Shown: piece by piece, positions 58,963-64,000 of the stretch
How the letters are laid out: the number at the start of each line of letters is the position of its first letter
How positions within the stretch are numbered: the stretch's first letter is position 1
Assembly: GCA_963965975.1 (NCBI GenBank)
Contig: OZ014420.1
Span: forward strand, 2,010,001 to 2,074,000
From: Xestospongia bergquistia
Lineage: Eukaryota > Porifera > Demospongiae > Haplosclerida > Petrosiidae
DNA: 64,000 nt
Direction of reading: 5' to 3'
The notes under the pieces: generated by a model
What the model was told of the DNA's origin: nothing
Seen by the model: the letters and a program-made list of their open reading frames with translations, nothing else
Database searches by the model: none
Translations under genes and position numbers: made by a program

Positions 58963-61900
58963 ATGAATAGAACCAACGCCTTTCCAATAGATGACCTTAA
59001 GAATGAGGAAACTGGAAAGGAATTATTCAGGTAAGTTATATCAGCTTCCATGTTAGAATAGTACATACCTCACTGTTGCATAACACACAATGACGTTGTA
59101 GTCTTATAAACAAGATATCTTCTTTAATTTCAACCCTTACATTCTATCTCATTTTTATGCAGGCATGCATATGCTTATGCTGAGAAGTTAGAACAGCAGA
59201 CTCGTCTCCTGCGTGACTTTACTGAAATATTTCGACCTGACTTAGCAGCACTGAGAGCAAAGTATCTCAATATAACATTAACTGTTGTTTAATAGTCAAA
59301 TCCAATGTTGAAATTGCTATAATATGAAATTGCAAACTCTTATAGTTTGTATAAAAGACAATGACATGTTTAGAGTTTTATAGTCTTTAGGTTTTCTCTT
59401 TTTATTTTGTATAGAATTCAAAAGAAATGTCAGCAAGTGTTGTTCTTATCATGTTCAAAACGACGCAAAGCTGAAGAACTGTTATGGAAACAAGTCATAT
59501 ACAGTATCATATCACAATGTAAACAGCATAGACAAGTATGTTGAAATGATTGAATTCTTTTTAAATTATTGCTCTCACTCGCACACACAGATTCTAAATT
59601 CAGATCATCCTTGTCATTTTCTTTATCATACACATCTAATGAATGCAACTGTCTATTATGAACAACTTCTACACGATCTTCAAGATCACTATGGTATTCA
59701 GGCCACCAAATTAGACGCACAACAACTTGAAGGTACATACATAGCTACAGAGTATTTAGTTATATCACAATCACTTTCTCTGTTTGTTTGGGTTTTTTGA
59801 TAACTGCATAATTTATAGTTTTTTGTCTAGAATTAGAGACCACAAACCCAAGTCTAGATACATTGTGGCTAAAAGAGGCCTGTCAGAGGTGTTTCATTTA
59901 CCTTGGGGATGTTGGTAAGTCTTCTCTTTGTAACCAAATAGTACTACTATTAAAGGATATTTATACATGTGGAATCAAACTGTTATGGACATGTTTGTAT
60001 GGAATGGTTGTTTGTGGGTGATGTCTTGAGGGGATTCAATGTGGTTAGTATCTCACTAATGTTAGTCACTCTGAGGCTTACTAAGTTAGGTAGAGTGTAT
60101 TTTGGTCATGATCTTTATTTTATTGATTTATTTGATTGTGGCTTTTTTTGGTAGTCCACTAATTCTTGAGGATGTTAATATGGAAGTGGGTCCATGTGCA
60201 TTGGGTACATTGTTCTAATTATTGGCAATAATTGGTATATAATTGCATTATTGTATTTGTAGTGCTTTAGTATTTGGATAAATAAACACACAAACAGATA
60301 TTAATACTGCTGTTGATGCTGAGTCAACAGATAGTCAAGCAGGGGCTTACAAGAGGTCTCCATTAGCAACAAAGAGGTTCTCACCCTCTCATGTTTACAA
60401 AAAGGAGTCACTTATTTGCCTCTGCTGACAATGACCAGCCTCTTTTCACCATAAAGTGGGGAAAATGTGAAGTGATTCAACTCATATGGGGACAGCCTAA
60501 GGCTTCATTTACTCAGCTGGGCACTTATGATAACAGTACTGGCTCTTCTGAGCACCACCTTCATCTAATTGGTGGCAGGTTATAAGGTTGCTGTTTTAAT
60601 GGCAATATTATACTGGGTTGGAATTTGCTGATCTTGACTGTTGATAAGTCTTGCAGGCCTGATCTTGCCTAATGGAAAGGCTGGGGCAAAAGCTGAGGCA
60701 AGGAGGGTTTTATCCATTGATGATCCAATTAACTAATGACTCAATAAATCAATTTGAGCTTTAAAGATTTTTTTATTAATTTGTCTTACAATGTGTACTT
60801 CTTTAACGAGGATAAGTAATGGAATGTTACAATGAAGTAGTTCTTAACTCTATCACATGTACATATAAACTAGATATTAGTTAAAATTATCATCACTTCT
60901 AATGAGTAATAAGATATGTAATGTAATCAAGGCTACCATCTGTGAGTATCTTTCATGTTGTACATGATAGTTGTATTTTCTAGTAACAAGACTAAAAACT
61001 TCTGGTAGCCAGGTCACTGAGCACAGCAAAGTGCTTAGGTAGAATTTACTAAATTACTAGTAAAGTGGTTAGCTCCTCTATGTATTTATATAAATATTAC
61101 CATGCTACTCACCAAACTGTACTATTCTTTCTGCTATTAATGTACTATGAGTACACACTCAGGTTTGTTAAATGTATGGTGTGGTTGTTACTATATTATG
61201 ATAATTAGAGTTACAAATATTTTGTTTATGTTCAATTACAAGAAACTAGTAGTTGGCTAATTGTCTTATAGAGAATAGATAATAGAATTTTAAGTTCATA
61301 GTAAGCCTCATGATAAATGATATGAGATAAAGGAATTCTTTTTTTTTAATTTATGTCGGTCCTAAACCTCAACATCATAGAAATGTCCATATACAAAGGT
61401 TTTCATCAAGTGACTTAGAGTAAGACTTACCCAAGATGCTTTCATCTTCAAACAAGTGTTTGTTCTGTTGATATCATATGACAAGAGACCACACTTTGTC
61501 CATGTGATTATGTGATTTCAACCCAACCTACATTTAAATGGCTTATTGTTGACCATAAACCTTGTTGGCTAGCAACACGATACTCTTATCTATACAAAGA
61601 GGTTGTATTTATCTGGGTTCACTTAAATTGTAAGACAATTTCAGTTAGCTAATTGGTTGGGTTGCCATGACAATATTACCGATAGCACAACAATGGTCCC
61701 GAGATAGTTAGGTGTGGCTAATGTTCTTATTCTTAATTAATTGCTAAAATCAGTTTCTTATAATGTGACTTTGTTGATTGGCTTCTTGAAGGTTTTAATA
61801 TGAGAGTAAAGTAGACGTCTTAGTTGTCAAACTCATCTAATACATTCTAATGCTCACTGGCTAAAGCTATCTTACTTCTTTAATTGGAAATGTTTCTCTT

Positions 61901-62796
61901 CAGTCACTAATAAATCCATCAAAATACTATGAGTATCATAATTACTAACAGTGGAGAGATCTTGGTGAACATAAATAGTCCTTTTTGTGAAATAATTGAC
62001 ATTTGAACTAACCTTTGAAATAAATAGTCTAATAATAATGTATTAAGAGCCTTAAACCAATATACATGAAGAAAGTAGAAAGAGTTTTTACAGAAACTAA
62101 AATGAGAGATTTGTGGCTAGCATGGAACCCCATCCCACTAGAGATGATCTTCAGACGATAGTGTATATTATAATTGAGTTTAACAACATTTTCTTTTTGT
62201 TAAAAACCTATTTAGATAGCAAGGTATCTCCTGTAATGTGATATGAAATGATATTTTAGTTAACCACTATATAACTGACATATATTTATTAGTTTAAAGG
62301 ACGTATTTTGTGGTAATAGTTCATGATAGGTGTCTCATCGCAGCAGTCATCAGAAGCCTAGCTATGTTGGGTGACAGAATCCTTGACTGGTACTCTGATT
62401 GGTCAACCAGTCTTTGACTGGGTTCCATTTTAGTGTCAACCTGACCACAATGTAGTTGTCTTGTTTATCAGTAATATGGCTGCCTTATTACCAAGCCAAA
62501 CTAAATGTGATATTCTTAATGTCAAGCATTCCTTTCATAGTGCCACATGTACAATGTCATACTGACTGATGGTATCAATTTGATTTGATATACAATCTTC
62601 TCTAGTAGAGTTGAGGGCTAATTATTATGGTAGTAGGGGTTGTCTACTATATCTTTGTGTGAATAAGTTTAATACGTTATAGAATTCTATCTCTTTTGTC
62701 TCTGTTGTATAGCACGATATCAAGTTGATCTTGGATTTAGTCCGGAACATTCTGTGACATTTTATCAGCAGGCCATCACTCTTGACCCTAGCAATG
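58963..62796 (+). CDS. SMG5: SMG5-like nonsense-mediated decay factor, 5' part (continues past the window)
   Basis: Six exons in one frame: 58963-59030, 59163-59261, 59415-59535, 59591-59732, 59831-59914 and 62713-62796. They start MNRTNAFPIDDLKNEE and include SCSKRRKAEELLWKQVIYSII, the YHTHLMNATVYYEQLL segment, and EACQRCFIYLGDVARYQVDL followed by FYQQAITLDPSN. These match the N-terminal 14-3-3-like and helical region of EST1/SMG proteins, and KAEELLW plus CxRCxxYLGDxxRYQ point to SMG5. SMG5 acts with SMG7 and PP2A to dephosphorylate UPF1 and start decay of faulty mRNAs. The next exons, including the C-terminal PIN domain, are not in the window. The fifth intron is 2.8 kb, unusually large here. 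Confidence 0.85.
60290..60730. other. GC-richer insert-like patch inside SMG5 intron 5
   Basis: Composition shifts from AT-rich to near-balanced between about 60300 and 60730. A 64-codon plus frame (60391-60585) is open but shows no recognised domain. It may be a fragment of a mobile element; I found no terminal repeats. Confidence 0.35.
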
Positions 62797-64000
62797 GTAC
62801 TTGTTGATGGATGGACGGACGAGTAAATAGATAGATGGATATATAGATAGATTAAAGGATGAGTTGATATAGATGGATGGTATTAATTTCTTTATCATTT
62901 ATTAATTTACACTAATTTATACTTTTTTGATATGAAAATCTCAAATGTCAACGGTTTCTTTGTTGGCAAAACAACAAATTCTGTTGATAATTTGACTTAA
63001 TTTTCGCTTTCATCAGTCACATCTAACAATGATTATCACATACTGACCAGATAAGACAGTAAATTCTCTATCCTTTAGAAATATTCCAGCTTGTAACACA
63101 ATAATTACAGTACATTGTAACACCTGTAGACAGGATATATATCAAGTCTGTTACTTGTACTAGTCAATCTGTTATGAGTTATTTGTTCTAGTATTACCTT
63201 TAAACACAATTAAAACATAACACGATATCAAAACAGTTTGGTAATATTTTAACAAAATTTTTATGCTTCCATATCAATACATTATACAAAAAAGAGATAA
63301 TACATTAGACATTTGACTCTATTAGCTACTTTTGTGTTTATATAGTTAGTGAACTGTTCCAATATTAAACTATTAATAGATTACTTTAATTGTAACTGGT
63401 ATTACTAGCTCCCATATATGTATAAGCTTATAATCATGTGTTTCCTCGTTCTCTGCTGACAGTGATATGCTTACAGTTCACATGTTCTGATTGCATTTTT
63501 GTATAATTATTGATAAACAAGTTTAATGAGTGAAATTCTAAGTTATTCTTTGTCAACACATCATCAAAGAGTATTAGTCCTATATCACTTGTTATGTAAC
63601 TAATGGTAGCAGACCTTAATAAATAAAATGTGAACCCATTTAATTTTCTCTCTATATGTCACTATGACATCATGTCTGTCCTGTTTGACAGCATTCATTG
63701 AAACCCTTAAAATATAAATTAACATGACTAAGAGAAGCTCAAGCCAGACTAAGTTTATTCATAATTACTTGTATTCCTAAAGTGAAGTTAACCACAAACC
63801 ACAATAAAGTGGTGAAACCACAGGAACAAGTCAAGTCTATGTGTTCTCTGTAATTTCATTATTACTCAATTTGTCTTGTCATAATAGAAATAGCATAACT
63901 TGAGATCATATTAAACACATTATCTCTCTTCTTAAATAACAGATATATAGATATGAACTCTGTTATTGTATTGACCTCTATATGGAATATATCTGTATTA
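62797..64000. other. intron of SMG5 running to the window edge
   Basis: AT-rich, with GATGGATGGA-type simple repeats around 62808-62880. No further exon was recognised. Confidence 0.5.

Overview
The window is eukaryotic nuclear DNA from an animal, most likely a sponge close to Amphimedon. It is AT-rich, and its genes are split by many very short GT-AG introns. Genes are tightly packed, with divergent starts only 49 to 417 bp apart. The gene set includes animal signalling and regulatory families: a PH-SH2 adaptor, a long-tailed class I myosin with SH3, an Sp/KLF factor, UBA6-like E1 and lineage-specific 7TM receptors. Species is inferred, not proven.

Left third (1-14 kb). A Ty3/gypsy-type gag-pol element on the minus strand runs off the left edge. 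An 843-bp hAT element with 8-bp target-site duplications sits inside its gag. To the right are an unrecognised 153-codon ORF, a small unrecognised spliced gene, COX5A, and the end of a PH-SH2 adaptor gene. A block of about 5,835 bp (2322-8156) is repeated in tandem at 8162-13996 with no difference at the places compared. The junction joins gag zinc knuckles in frame to the phosphotyrosine tail of the adaptor, giving an open chimeric frame of 352 codons. This is the most unusual feature of the window; it may be a real new gene structure or an assembly artefact.

Middle (13-40 kb). The full adaptor gene (8 coding exons, 597 aa) is divergent from a 29-exon myosin-Ie/If gene (1,080 aa). The myosin gene converges on a UBA6-like ubiquitin E1. 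Then come about 3 kb of non-coding DNA containing a decayed coiled-coil-like relic, and a single-exon Sp/KLF factor.

Right (40-64 kb). An OTUD7/Cezanne-type deubiquitinase is divergent from UBAP1 (ESCRT-I). Two related 7TM receptors flank a small C2H2 gene, with a relic of a third receptor. BUD22/SRFBP1 is divergent from aprataxin. MRPL54 follows, then the 5' half of SMG5, which leaves the window on the right. UBA6, OTUD7 and UBAP1 cover ubiquitin activation, removal and ubiquitin-dependent sorting within about 19 kb; whether that clustering matters is unknown. A recurring trait is (CT)n microsatellites serving as polypyrimidine tracts directly upstream of 3' splice sites.
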